Shown: positions 36,428 through 45,616 of the stretch, in pieces | Numbering within the stretch: position 1 is the stretch's first letter | How the letters are laid out: each line of letters starts with the position of its first letter | Source of the DNA: Paenibacillus sp. FSL R10-2782 | Lineage (GTDB): Bacteria; Bacillota; Bacilli; Paenibacillales; Paenibacillaceae | Assembly (NCBI RefSeq): GCF_038592985.1 | Contig: NZ_CP151951.1 | Coordinates: 1,417,001 to 1,481,000 of the forward strand | Direction of reading: 5' to 3' | DNA length: 64,000 nucleotides | The notes under the pieces: generated by a model | Databases searched by the model: none | The model's input: only the letters and a program-made list of their open reading frames with translations | What the model was told of the DNA's origin: nothing | Translations under genes and position numbers: made by a program

Positions 36428-37531
36428 ATGATAGAGGTTTACGGTCACGGCGGGGACAGGGAGACGGCTGCGGCGACATTCGGCGGGGCGGCTGCGGATT
36501 TTGTAGATTTTAGCGCAAATATTAATCCGCTGGGTCCGCCACCGGAGGTGCTTGAGGTGCTGCAAAGTGCGTTGGACACTGTGGTTCGCTATCCAGATCC
36601 CGGGCACCGGAATTTTAAAAATATGCTGGCGCGGCGACTGCATGTTCCACCAGAGTCGCTGAGTATCGGAAACGGCGCGGCTGAGAGCATGGCGTTGCTG
36701 TTACTGGGACTGGCTCCCAAGCGTGTAGGCACGGTGGAGCCGTGCTTTTCGGAATATGCAGAGCTGGCGGGTAAATTCGGAGCCGAGGTAAGCCGGGTGT
36801 ACGGCAAGGCCTCGCTTCAATGGAAGGCGGACGTGGAAGACATACTTCAGCTCATGGAGCAGGTGGATGTTCTGTTTCTCGGTCAGCCGAATAATCCGAA
36901 CGGTGTACAATACGGCGATCAGGAGCTGCGCGAGCTGGCAGAGGCAGCGGGGAAAACCGGCACCGTGCTGGTGGTGGATGAAGCGTTTATTGATTTTATC
37001 CCGCTAGAGCGGCAAATTTCACTGCTGCCTGTGCTGGATCGGTATCCTCATGTGATTTTGATCCGGTCGATGACGAAATTTTATGCCATTCCAGGCTTGC
37101 GCTTGGGCTACGCGGTTGCTCATCCGGATTATATCCGGCGAATGACGGCCAAGCAGGTAACCTGGAGCGTGAACGGACTGGCGTTGCTGGCTGGTGAGGC
37201 ATGTTTGCGAAGCGGTGAGGCGTATGAGCGCCGCACGCAGGAGCTGATTGCTACGGAACGTAGTCGTCTGCTGACCGCTTTGGCGGAATGGGGCTGTGGT
37301 GTCATCCCCGGTGAAGCGAATTACGTGCTGGCACGGGCGCCGGGGACGTGGAGCGCATCGGCCATTCAACAGGCGCTTGGACAGCGCGGGATTCTTATAC
37401 GGAGCTGTGCCATGTACCCGGGGCTAACGACGAGCCATTTTCGAATTGCGGTCAAGGACGCGGAAGCCAACGGTATGCTACTGTCTGTATTGGGTGAAGT
37501 GCTGGAGGAGGAACGGCGGCGTGACAGTTAG
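36428..37531 (+). CDS. cobD: Threonine-phosphate decarboxylase (CobD-type)
   Basis: The 367-residue PLP enzyme makes (R)-1-amino-2-propanol phosphate for the cobalamin linker. It has YGHGGD at the N-terminus, DFSANINPLGPP, FLGQPNNPNG, VDEAFIDF and the PLP-lysine motif SMTKFYAIPGLRLGYA. The next gene, cbiB, uses its product; they overlap by 11 bases. No riboswitch is visible in the 160 bases upstream. Confidence 0.93.
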   Translation: MIEVYGHGGDRETAAATFGGAAADFVDFSANINPLGPPPEVLEVLQSALDTVVRYPDPGHRNFKNMLARRLHVPPESLSIGNGAAESMALLLLGLAPKRVGTVEPCFSEYAELAGKFGAEVSRVYGKASLQWKADVEDILQLMEQVDVLFLGQPNNPNGVQYGDQELRELAEAAGKTGTVLVVDEAFIDFIPLERQISLLPVLDRYPHVILIRSMTKFYAIPGLRLGYAVAHPDYIRRMTAKQVTWSVNGLALLAGEACLRSGEAYERRTQELIATERSRLLTALAEWGCGVIPGEANYVLARAPGTWSASAIQQALGQRGILIRSCAMYPGLTTSHFRIAVKDAEANGMLLSVLGEVLEEERRRDS

Positions 37532-38492
37532 CTTGATCATGATGGCTGCATATCTTCTGGACAGGCTGATCGGCGATCCGAGGTGGTTGCCACATCCGGT
37601 CATCGGCATGGGACATGCCATTTCTGCCTTGGAAAAGGCGATTCGCCGCCGGGTTCACAGTGACCGTGGTTTGAAACGCGCTGGCTTGCTGCTGCCACTA
37701 ATTGTGGTGGGCGGCTCCTTCGCGCTTGCCTGGGCGCTACTGCGCTGGCTTGCCTGGATTCATCCGTGGCTGTCTATCGGCGCGGAAATGGTGCTGATCG
37801 CCACCACGATTGCTTCCAAAGGACTAAAGGACGCGGGAATGGCAGTCTATCGGGAATTGAAGGCGGGTGACCTGCCTGTGGCACGCCGGGAGCTGGGGAT
37901 GATCGTCGGGCGGGATACGCAGCAGCTTGATGAGCCTGAGATTGTACGCGGTACCGTCGAAACAGTGGCTGAAAATATCGTGGACGCGATTATTTCCCCG
38001 CTTTTTTATGCCCTGATCGGGGGAGCACCCTTAGCGCTGGCTTATCGTGCCGTGAATACCCTCGATTCCATGGTTGGCTACAAAAATGAAAAGTATCTGC
38101 ATTTGGGCTGGGCCTCGGCACGTCTGGATGATGTCGCTAATTACATCCCGGCACGCCTGACAGCGGGGATGCTGGTAGTAGTGGCGTGGATTTATCGGCA
38201 TGATGCTGGACGTAGCTGGCGTACGGTAAGGCGAGATGCGCGGCTGCATCCCAGTCCGAACAGTGGCTTTCCAGAATCAGCAGTTGCGGGTGCGTTGGGA
38301 ATTCGCCTCGGGGGCTATAATGTATATCATGGCGTGCGCTCCTTCCGTGCATATATGGGAGAGCAGGTACGACCGACGGAGCCGGATGATATCCGACATA
38401 CGATCCGGCTGATGTTTGCCGTGTCCAGCATGTTTGCGGGATTGTGTCTGTTCGTGTCCGCCGGATGCTATGCATTGGGGTGGACGCAGTGA
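37521..38492 (+). CDS. cbiB: Adenosylcobinamide-phosphate synthase
   Basis: The 323-residue membrane enzyme joins aminopropanol phosphate to adenosylcobyric acid. It has DRLIGDPRWLPHPVIGMG, TVETVAENIVDAIISPLFY, NTLDSMVGYKNEKY and HPSPNSGFPESAVAGALG. GTG 37521 overlaps the cobD stop, and earlier in-frame codons are inside cobD. Confidence 0.94.
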   Translation: MTVSLIMMAAYLLDRLIGDPRWLPHPVIGMGHAISALEKAIRRRVHSDRGLKRAGLLLPLIVVGGSFALAWALLRWLAWIHPWLSIGAEMVLIATTIASKGLKDAGMAVYRELKAGDLPVARRELGMIVGRDTQQLDEPEIVRGTVETVAENIVDAIISPLFYALIGGAPLALAYRAVNTLDSMVGYKNEKYLHLGWASARLDDVANYIPARLTAGMLVVVAWIYRHDAGRSWRTVRRDARLHPSPNSGFPESAVAGALGIRLGGYNVYHGVRSFRAYMGEQVRPTEPDDIRHTIRLMFAVSSMFAGLCLFVSAGCYALGWTQ

Positions 38493-39286
38493 TGAAGCGT
38501 GACGCACCGAACACTGGGAATAGAGCAGGAAGTGAGATGACCTTGAAGCATGATTTTACAGAACATCCGCCATGGGATTTGGAGCTTGTGCTGGTACGTC
38601 ACGGCACAACCTTATGGAACAGGGAACGTCGATATCTGGGGCACTCCGATCTGGGCTTGCTACCGGGAGCAGAGCAGGAATTAGAGCCTTTGCGGGAAAA
38701 ATTACAGAGATATTCCTTTGCCCGAATCTATTGCAGTGACTTGATACGTTGTCGTCAGACCTTGCAGATCATTTTGCCAGAATCGGAACTGAAACCAGAT
38801 AATATGTCTGCTTGGTCTGCCATCATGGAGCCACGTCTGAGAGAGCTTCATTTTGGGGAATGGGATGGAAAAACGTATGACATGCTCAAGGATGAGGCGT
38901 TGTACCGCGCGTGGATTAATGAGCCGCAAAGGGTTACGCCGCCGGGTGGAGAGCCCTGGAAAGACTTTGTGAACCGCCTTGGTGAATTTCTAGGCTCTTT
39001 GTATGAGTGGCCTAAAATGATGGATGTTCAGAAAACAGAATTGTCTGATGCTCCGCCTTCCGTTCTGGTCGTTACGCATGGGGGAGTGATTCGTCAGTTG
39101 GCTTGTATGCTGGTACCGGGGCATGATTTTTGGAGCCTGAATCCGAAGCCGGGAGCGGCCATTACGATTCAGTTGAGGTTGGCGCAAAAGCTGCTTGAAG
39201 ATTTAACCACTACCCGTTCTACAACATCGCATCTGGATTTGGCTACAGGGCACAAATTCACCGGATGGCTGGTCGAGCAGACATGA
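38492..39286 (+). CDS. Histidine phosphatase, probable alpha-ribazole phosphatase
   Basis: The protein has 264 residues from ATG 38492 (TGATG overlap with cbiB). A start at ATG 38537 with AGGAAG upstream would remove 15 residues. The phosphoglycerate-mutase fold has the catalytic LVRHGTTLWN, GEWDGKTY and VTHGGVIRQL. Its position in the cobalamin block suggests CobC activity (alpha-ribazole-5-phosphate to alpha-ribazole). The protein is longer than the usual ~200 residues, with an extra loop near 175-190 and a C-terminal tail. Confidence 0.8.
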   Translation: MKRDAPNTGNRAGSEMTLKHDFTEHPPWDLELVLVRHGTTLWNRERRYLGHSDLGLLPGAEQELEPLREKLQRYSFARIYCSDLIRCRQTLQIILPESELKPDNMSAWSAIMEPRLRELHFGEWDGKTYDMLKDEALYRAWINEPQRVTPPGGEPWKDFVNRLGEFLGSLYEWPKMMDVQKTELSDAPPSVLVVTHGGVIRQLACMLVPGHDFWSLNPKPGAAITIQLRLAQKLLEDLTTTRSTTSHLDLATGHKFTGWLVEQT

Positions 39287-39395
39287 TGTTTATAGCTCTT
39301 CTCCGCATTCGCTACTCTTGAAAAACCGGGATAAACTAACTACCTATATACTTCTCATGGTCACAGACATAGGGCAGGTTAACAGGCGGTTTGGG

Positions 39396-39424
39396 TTGTA
39401 AGCCAGTCTTTTTTAACCTATAAT
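39396..39424 (+). promoter_or_regulatory. Promoter of the btu-cob operon
   Basis: TTGTAA (-35), 17 bases, TATAAT (-10). It lies about 75 bases before the riboswitch core. Confidence 0.6.
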
Positions 39425-39494
39425 CATCAAGTAAAAGAACGGCTTGACCAGCACTACATCAAATATCCAGCAGACGAGGTCGGCGCAGTGGGAT

Positions 39495-39735
39495 GAACCC
39501 CTCGGGTTCTTTCCGGTGCGCTGTTAAAAGGGAAGTCGGTGTAAATCCGGCGCGGTCCCGCCACTGTAAATGGAAAATTGCCAGCCCGCTCTGCTTTATG
39601 TGCCACAAGCTTATGAAGGAGCAGCAGGCTGTCGCATGTTTCTGTAAGTCAGGATACCTGCCCGTCTGCCTGTCACCATAGTCCTTCGAGGAAAGGATGA
39701 CGTGTTCGCAGTGACTGTCCATGCGGAAGAAACTG
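39495..39735 (+). promoter_or_regulatory. Cobalamin riboswitch
   Basis: The core AAAAGGGAAGTCGGTG, AAATCCGGCGCGGTCCCGCC and ACTGT lies at about 39526-39568. The B12 box GTCAGGATACCTGCC is at 39648-39662. These are the conserved elements of the AdoCbl aptamer. It controls btuFCD and the cob genes downstream through the terminator at 39764. Confidence 0.93.
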
Positions 39736-39763
39736 CCGCCTGCGTACGATCTGCGCTAACGTG

Positions 39764-39801
39764 ACCCCTGTGTCCTTATCTGAGGATGCAGGGGTTTTTT
39801 G
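39764..39801 (+). terminator. Riboswitch-controlled terminator
   Basis: ACCCCTGTGTCC / GGATGCAGGGGT stem then TTTTTT, directly after the aptamer and 85 bases before btuF. Confidence 0.85.
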
Positions 39802-39886
39802 AAAGGAAAAGAAGGCTGGATTTTGCAGATATCGGATGATGTTCAAGTGACGCTCTTAAAAGAATTTATATGGAGGGGTGTAAATC

Positions 39887-40891
39887 ATGGCAGGGAATAG
39901 AATAAAGGTCTGGACTACAGGCTTATTGGCTCTGGTCTTGGCGGTTGTGCTGAGTGCATGTGGAGCTAACGGAAAGAACGCTGAAAATAAAGGGGATCAA
40001 GCCTCACAGCAACCGGGACAGACGGCAACCGCTCAGGAGCCTCCGGGCAAAACGGTCTACCCGCTGACCATTAAGGATGCGACCGGGCAGGAGTTTACAT
40101 TCAAAAAAGCGCCGGACAAAATCGTTTCCGTCTCTCCGGCTGAAACCGAGGCGCTGTTCGCCATCGGACTGGATAAGGAAATTGTCGGTGTATCGGACTA
40201 TTCGGATTACCCGGAAGCAGCTACGAAGAAGCCCAAAGTGGGCGGCATAATGAAGCCGAATGAAGAGGCGATCATTGCTGCGAATCCGGAAGTCGTTTTT
40301 GCAGGGATATCACTCAGTGAGCAGGCGACAACCAAGCTGCGTGACCTGGGAATTATGATTTTTAAAACCGAGCCGAAAACGGTTGAAGATGTCATGGCTA
40401 ACATCGAACTATATGGGAAAATTACCGATCATCAGAAAGAAGCGAGAGCGGTAACCGACAAGATGAGAGCCGATGTAGCGGAAGTGAAAAACGGTGTTAA
40501 AAATATCGGTAAAGGGCAAAAGCTGAGAGTCTACGTCGAATTTTCACCCGGCTGGACGGTCGGCAAGGGCGAGTTTATGGACGAGCTGATTTCTTTGGCG
40601 GGCGGCGAAAATGTGGCTGCAACGCAAAAAGGCTGGTATCAGATCAGTGAGGAAAATATTATAGCGGCCAATCCGGACGTCATTTTATACAGCAAAAATG
40701 TCAAGGACGACAAAACAGGCCAGACACTGGGCGATATCATCAAAGCCCGTAGTGGGTGGGATCAAATATCAGCTGTTCGTCTCAACCGGGTGTTTGCCGT
40801 GGATGATAATTTGATCAGTCGTCCGGGTCCGCGCGTAACGGAAGGTCTCAAGGAAGTGGCCAAGGGCGTGTATCCTGAAATTTTCAAATGA
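39887..40891 (+). CDS. btuF: Cobalamin-binding lipoprotein BtuF-like
   Basis: The 334-residue protein has a lipoprotein signal with lipobox LSAC (Cys near residue 25), a Gln/Thr-rich linker and a Fe3+/B12-type periplasmic-binding fold (KIVSVSPAETEALFAIGL, NPEVVFAGISLSEQ, NPDVILYSKNVKD). The sequence alone does not separate B12 from siderophore binding. The B12 riboswitch and cob genes in the same operon decide for cobalamin or cobinamide. ATGA overlap with btuC. Confidence 0.9.
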   Translation: MAGNRIKVWTTGLLALVLAVVLSACGANGKNAENKGDQASQQPGQTATAQEPPGKTVYPLTIKDATGQEFTFKKAPDKIVSVSPAETEALFAIGLDKEIVGVSDYSDYPEAATKKPKVGGIMKPNEEAIIAANPEVVFAGISLSEQATTKLRDLGIMIFKTEPKTVEDVMANIELYGKITDHQKEARAVTDKMRADVAEVKNGVKNIGKGQKLRVYVEFSPGWTVGKGEFMDELISLAGGENVAATQKGWYQISEENIIAANPDVILYSKNVKDDKTGQTLGDIIKARSGWDQISAVRLNRVFAVDDNLISRPGPRVTEGLKEVAKGVYPEIFK

Positions 40892-41934
40892 ATCGTAGGC
40901 TGATCGGCTTTGGAGGGGCAGGCCTCGCCTTATTGCTGCTGACGCTGCTGCTCTGTCTCGGCATCGGCTCGGCCAAGCTTCCCGTCAGCCAAATCGCGGG
41001 TATTCTGGCCAACCATCTGCCGTGGTTAGGTGAGACGGTCACACCGGATTGGAATACATCCACAGAGCAGATTATTTTGAAGGTCAGACTGCCGCGTGTG
41101 TTACTGGGTATGCTGGTAGGCGCAGCGCTTGCGCTGGCGGGAGCTGGATTTCAGGGTGTGCTGCGCAATCCGCTGGCTGATCCGTACACGCTGGGGGTAT
41201 CCTCGGGGGCTTCGGTAGGGGCAGCGGTACTGATTTATTGGGGGCTTCAATTTTCGTTTGTAGGCGTATGGACACTGCCGCTGGTGGCATTTACGACCGG
41301 AATGCTGACGTTGTGGATGGTGCTGACGCTGGCGAGGGAAGGCGGCAAAATTCCGACGCAGAGCCTCATTTTATCGGGCGTGGTGATGCAGTCTTTTCTG
41401 GGAGCGGTCGTTTCCTTTCTGACAGCTATGTCGAAGGAGACAGTCAATGAAATATTGTACTGGACGATGGGAAGCCTCAGTCTGCGCGGCTGGTCATATA
41501 CGGGCATTCTTTTACCTTATGTGATCATTGGACTGGTGTTTCTATGGAACCGGGCACGAGTACTGAATATTCTGGCTTTGGGTGAACGTCAGGCAGCTCA
41601 TATAGGGGTTCATGTAGATGCAACGAAGCTATCCGTTCTCATCGTATCCACGCTGCTGACAGCCGCGGCAGTCTCGGTATGTGGAGTGATTGGCTTTGTA
41701 GGACTCGTTGTACCGCATATCATCCGTCTGGTGACGGGTCCTGACTATCGGATGATCGTTCCGTTATCTGCGCTGGGCGGGGCTATTTTTATGGCTTGGG
41801 CCGATACTGCGGCGCGTACATTGCTGGCTCCGACGGAAATTCCGCTTGGTGTCATGACAGCCTTTGTCGGTGCTCCGTTCTTCGCATATCTCTTGTACCG
41901 GAACAAGAAGCTGCGCAGGGGGGGATTGCTGTGA
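40888..41934 (+). CDS. btuC: Cobalamin ABC transporter permease
   Basis: The 348-residue FecCD/BtuC-family permease has about ten helices. It has ILKVRLPRVLLGMLVGAALA, GVLRNPLADPYTLGVSSGAS, GFVGLVVPHIIRL and the final EIPLGVMTAFVGAPFFAYLL. It is coupled to btuF and btuD by overlapping stop/start codons. Confidence 0.92.
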   Translation: MNRRLIGFGGAGLALLLLTLLLCLGIGSAKLPVSQIAGILANHLPWLGETVTPDWNTSTEQIILKVRLPRVLLGMLVGAALALAGAGFQGVLRNPLADPYTLGVSSGASVGAAVLIYWGLQFSFVGVWTLPLVAFTTGMLTLWMVLTLAREGGKIPTQSLILSGVVMQSFLGAVVSFLTAMSKETVNEILYWTMGSLSLRGWSYTGILLPYVIIGLVFLWNRARVLNILALGERQAAHIGVHVDATKLSVLIVSTLLTAAAVSVCGVIGFVGLVVPHIIRLVTGPDYRMIVPLSALGGAIFMAWADTAARTLLAPTEIPLGVMTAFVGAPFFAYLLYRNKKLRRGGLL

Positions 41935-42797
41935 AGGAGCTAGGTGGACCACAAAAGCTGCGGGTCCGTGCCTTGGAGATTACCAGTCTGAGTCGTGATT
42001 TCGGTGAGTTCCATGCGTTAAAAAATATTAGCTGGAGCATAGACGAAGGAGATTGGTGGGGGATCATCGGTCCGAACGGAAGTGGAAAATCGACGTTGCT
42101 GCATCTGCTTTCCGGTGTGGATCACCCCACTTCGGGCAACGTGCTTGTATATGGTAAAAAGGTCAGCAGCTATGGCAGAAAGGAGCTTTCCCGTCTCGTA
42201 GCTGTACTCCAGCAGGAAGGGCTTCCCCCGGTCGGTTACACGGTAAGGGAAGTCGTGGAAATGGGGCGATTTCCCCATCAGGACTGGTTTGGCAGAGAAA
42301 AGTTGGAAAAGGAAAAAGGGATGGACCCGGGAATCATCACGGATCGTGTGCTGGAGAGGCTAGGTCTTACCAGCTTGGCGGACAGGCCGTTAGACCGTTT
42401 GAGCGGGGGACAACGGCAGCGCGTGGCTTTGGCGAAGGTGATGGTGCAGGAGCCGCAGATTTTGCTGCTGGATGAGCCTACAACCTATCTGGATCTGCGC
42501 TATCAGCTTGAATTTATGGAGCTGCTGGCGGAATGGCGCCGGGAAACAGGTGTGACGATTATATCTGTTCTGCATGATCTCAATTTGACTGCCCAGTTTT
42601 GTGATGATTTGCTGGTGCTCAAGGATGGAATGGTTACAGGGTTAGGGGCTTCATCTGAGCTGTTAACAGAGGAACAAATACGCCATGTGTATGGTGTTGA
42701 GCCTGTAATGTTGCCTCATCCGGATAGTGGTGTGCCGCAGCTTTTACTGCGAAGACGTGCAAGGGATGTATCTGGTCAGGGTGAACGACTTGAGTAG
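41931..42797 (+). CDS. btuD: Cobalamin ABC transporter ATPase
   Basis: The 288-residue protein has Walker A GPNGSGKST, signature LSGGQRQRVALAKVM, Walker B ILLLDEPTTYLD and H-loop VLHDLN. GTG 41931 overlaps the btuC stop, with GGGGGG upstream. It completes the importer. Confidence 0.92.
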   Translation: MKELGGPQKLRVRALEITSLSRDFGEFHALKNISWSIDEGDWWGIIGPNGSGKSTLLHLLSGVDHPTSGNVLVYGKKVSSYGRKELSRLVAVLQQEGLPPVGYTVREVVEMGRFPHQDWFGREKLEKEKGMDPGIITDRVLERLGLTSLADRPLDRLSGGQRQRVALAKVMVQEPQILLLDEPTTYLDLRYQLEFMELLAEWRRETGVTIISVLHDLNLTAQFCDDLLVLKDGMVTGLGASSELLTEEQIRHVYGVEPVMLPHPDSGVPQLLLRRRARDVSGQGERLE

Positions 42798-42876
42798 CTT
42801 GCTTGAGTCAAGTGCTGAAGCAACAGAATTTACGATGAGATCGCTAAATATATATACGGAGCAGGGAGTGGAAGGC

Positions 42877-43947
42877 ATGAACGAAAAATTACGTCAGCTG
42901 ATCGCCAGCATTGCACAGCCGGACGGGGCGGCAGCCTTGGCGGCCTCGGAGCATCTGGATCAATTAACGAAGCCACCGGGAAGTCTGGGAAAGCTGGAAA
43001 GTCTGGCTATACAACTGGCAAGCATTACAGGGGTGGACAAGCCTGAGTTTGACCATAAAACGGTTATGGTGATGGCTGCGGATCATGGTGTGTGTGAAGA
43101 GGGGGTCAGCGCCTTCCCGGCAGAGGTTACACAGCAAATGCTGTATAACATGCTGTCCGGTGGCGCGGCAATTAACGTGTTGGCACGTCATGCAGGCGCA
43201 GATGTCAAGGTGGTAGACGTGGGTGTGAACGCAGATGTCGCTCATGCGGATCTGGTGGACCGCAAGTTGCGTATGGGGACCGCGAACATGGCGAAGGGGC
43301 CGGCGATGCTGCGTACGGAAGCGGAGCAGGCGGTTTTGGCTGGAGCTGAAGCCGTGGCGGAAGCAGTCAAAGGCGGCACACGACTGTTCGTAACCGGAGA
43401 GCTGGGCATTGGAAATACAACGGCCAGTGCTGCGGTCGTGTGTGCTCTTACTGGGCTGGAGCCGGAAATAATCGTCGGTCGGGGCACAGGTGTGGATTCG
43501 GCTGGGCTGACCCGTAAAATAGCGGTCGTCTGCCGCGCATTGGACGTGAACCAGCCAGACGGGAACGACGCCCTCGACGTACTGACCAAGGTCGGCGGTC
43601 TGGAGATAGCCGCCTTGGCAGGCGTCATCCTCGGCGCAGCCGCTCATCGCTGTCCAGTCGTGCTGGACGGCTTTATCTCGGGCGCTGCTGCGCTGGCTGC
43701 GCGTACACTTGCGCCTGCAAGCGCAGCGTATATGCTCGCCTCGCACGCCTCGGACGAGCGCGGGCACGCGGCGGTGCTCCGCGAGCTCAAGCTGGAGCCG
43801 ATGCTTCATCTGGACATGCGGCTCGGGGAGGGCACAGGCGGTGCACTTAGCCTGCACCTGATTGATGCGGCGTGCCGCATTATGCGCGAAATGGCGACCT
43901 TTGCCGATGCAGGCGTATCGGACGGTCAGGGAGCCGCGCAGCGATGA
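42877..43947 (+). CDS. cobT: Nicotinate-nucleotide:DMB phosphoribosyltransferase
   Basis: The 356-residue enzyme makes alpha-ribazole phosphate, the lower-ligand nucleotide. It has LTKPPGSLGKLE, VMAADHGVCEEGVSAFP, GELGIGNTTASAAV, GRGTGVD and the catalytic Glu in RLGEGTGGALSL. GGGAG/GGAAGG precede ATG 42877. The last ~300 bases are noticeably GC-richer than the first part, continuing into cobU. Confidence 0.95.
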   Translation: MNEKLRQLIASIAQPDGAAALAASEHLDQLTKPPGSLGKLESLAIQLASITGVDKPEFDHKTVMVMAADHGVCEEGVSAFPAEVTQQMLYNMLSGGAAINVLARHAGADVKVVDVGVNADVAHADLVDRKLRMGTANMAKGPAMLRTEAEQAVLAGAEAVAEAVKGGTRLFVTGELGIGNTTASAAVVCALTGLEPEIIVGRGTGVDSAGLTRKIAVVCRALDVNQPDGNDALDVLTKVGGLEIAALAGVILGAAAHRCPVVLDGFISGAAALAARTLAPASAAYMLASHASDERGHAAVLRELKLEPMLHLDMRLGEGTGGALSLHLIDAACRIMREMATFADAGVSDGQGAAQR

Positions 43948-44708
43948 AGGCGCTCGTGACCGGCGGCGCACGCAGCGGTAAAAGCGGCTTTGCCGAGCGA
44001 TTGTGCATGTCGCGCGCCCCGCGCGCCTGCTACATTGCAACGGCGCAAGCCTATGACGTGGAGATGAAGGAGCGCATCGCCCTTCATCGGCTCCAGCGCG
44101 AGTCTGCCGGGTACGACTGGCAGACGCTGGAGGAAGCGCAGGCGCTGCCGGAGCTGCTGTGGCGCCTGGGCAGCGGCGTAGAGCCACGGCTGGCTGCGCA
44201 AGGCGACAAGCCTGCCGACGAAGCCTCCGCGTCGGGGGCATCTGCTGCGTTCTCAGTGGCGCAGCCTGACGACGCATCGCCAACAGGCGAAGGCCGCAGC
44301 GTTTTGCATTCTGCGGCGAGGTCTGCCGCTGCGGAACAGCAGATCGGCAGTGGCACTGTCGATCTGCACGCCAGCCAAGCACCGCAGCCAGCGTCCGCGC
44401 CGATGGTGCTGGTCGACTGCCTGACTTTCTGGCTGTCGAACGTGCTGCTGGCCGCAGGCAAGGACGGCGATGCTGCGTCCAGAGCTGCCATGGATGAACT
44501 GGCGATAGCTGTGGAGCAGTATCCGGGGCCGCTTGTCATCGTTACCAATGAGGTCGGTGATGGCATTGTGCCCGAGTATCCGCTTGGACGGCTATATCGG
44601 GATTTAAGCGGGATGATGAATCAGCGGATCGCCCGCCTTTGTGATGAGGTATTTCTGGTGACGGCTGGCATTCCCGTAGAATTAAAACAGTTGGAATACA
44701 AGCTATGA
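43944..44708 (+). CDS. cobU: Adenosylcobinamide kinase/guanylyltransferase with low-complexity insert
   Basis: The 254-residue bifunctional enzyme activates cobinamide to GDP-cobinamide. It has P-loop GGARSGKS (7-14), the HRLQRESAGYDWQTLEE region with the GMP-accepting His, VLVDCLTFWLSN and VTNEVGDGIVPEYPLGR. The family is about 180 residues; here about 75 residues of Ala/Ser/Gly/Gln-rich sequence (about 78-151) lie between LLWRLG and PMVLVDC. Catalytic motifs are intact, so it should still work. ATGA overlaps both neighbours. Confidence 0.92.
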   Translation: MKALVTGGARSGKSGFAERLCMSRAPRACYIATAQAYDVEMKERIALHRLQRESAGYDWQTLEEAQALPELLWRLGSGVEPRLAAQGDKPADEASASGASAAFSVAQPDDASPTGEGRSVLHSAARSAAAEQQIGSGTVDLHASQAPQPASAPMVLVDCLTFWLSNVLLAAGKDGDAASRAAMDELAIAVEQYPGPLVIVTNEVGDGIVPEYPLGRLYRDLSGMMNQRIARLCDEVFLVTAGIPVELKQLEYKL

Positions 44709-45577
44709 GCGGCGAACGTCAGGCAATGGCGGCAGCTTTTCAATTTTTGTCCCGTCTTCCAGTTAAGGCAGAGCTGGATTTTTCGCCAGAGCTGCTAAAA
44801 CGTAGTGCAAGCTATTATCCGTTGGTAGGGATGGTCATTGGCCTCATCGTATGGTGTTTTGCAGCGCTTGCCTCTCTGATATTGCCACCGTTGCCATGTG
44901 CAGTTCTTACTCTTGCCGTTTGGGTGTGGCTTACGGGCGGGCTGCATCTGGACGGATGGATGGATGCGGCTGATGCTTTGTTCAGCTACCGTTCCCGTGA
45001 ACGGATGCTGGAGATTATGAAGGATAGCCGTGTAGGAGCGATGGGCGTCATTGCTTGTGTGTTGTTGCTTATGCTCAAGGCTTCTTTGCTGTATACGGTG
45101 CTGGCTGAACGGGATCTGTCCGGCTTATTGCTGCTTCCGCTGGTTTGGAGCCGCTGGTTTATGGTAAGCGCGATGAAACGCTGGCCGAAAGCTCGTAATG
45201 ATGATGGACTGGCATCGCGTTTTGCCGATATGAGCAGCAGACGTGCCGGCTTGGCTGTGTTCTGGGCTGTACTCATTACGGTGTGTGCCGCAGCAGGGCA
45301 ATGTATCATTGCCGGATGGTTCACAGGAACAGGCGGCATGGACCTGGGCAATGTATCTTTTACAGCGTATGGGGAGTCCATTTTTTTCCATTCGGGCGAA
45401 TTAGCCATTTGGACAGGCTTTTTACTGCTGCCGCTGCTGGCCAATGGTGTTGGAAGCTTCACAGCAAACCGTATTAACCGCCGTTTGGGAGGACTGACAG
45501 GAGATATTTACGGAGCCTTGAACGAATTGCTGGAGACCGTTTTATTGCTATTTATTGTAATTTTGCACGGACTGTAG
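44705..45577 (+). CDS. cobS: Adenosylcobinamide-GDP ribazoletransferase
   Basis: The 290-residue polytopic membrane enzyme does the final step joining alpha-ribazole(-P) to AdoCbi-GDP. It has FQFLSRLPV, LTGGLHLDGWMDAADALFS (metal-binding Asp cluster), KDSRVGAMGVIA and a C-terminal GGLTGDIYGALNEL. Length is slightly above the usual 250. It is coupled to cobU. Confidence 0.94.
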   Translation: MSGERQAMAAAFQFLSRLPVKAELDFSPELLKRSASYYPLVGMVIGLIVWCFAALASLILPPLPCAVLTLAVWVWLTGGLHLDGWMDAADALFSYRSRERMLEIMKDSRVGAMGVIACVLLLMLKASLLYTVLAERDLSGLLLLPLVWSRWFMVSAMKRWPKARNDDGLASRFADMSSRRAGLAVFWAVLITVCAAAGQCIIAGWFTGTGGMDLGNVSFTAYGESIFFHSGELAIWTGFLLLPLLANGVGSFTANRINRRLGGLTGDIYGALNELLETVLLLFIVILHGL

Positions 45578-45616
45578 GCAGATTTTTAAATGAATTGGTA
45601 AAAGGGGAAGAGGCAA

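Noticed and set aside
42964..44382. 472-codon open frame on the minus strand opposite cobT and cobU
   Set aside because: It lies wholly antisense to two well-supported enzymes in GC-rich DNA, has no ribosome site and shows low-complexity His/Arg/Cys content typical of shadow frames.
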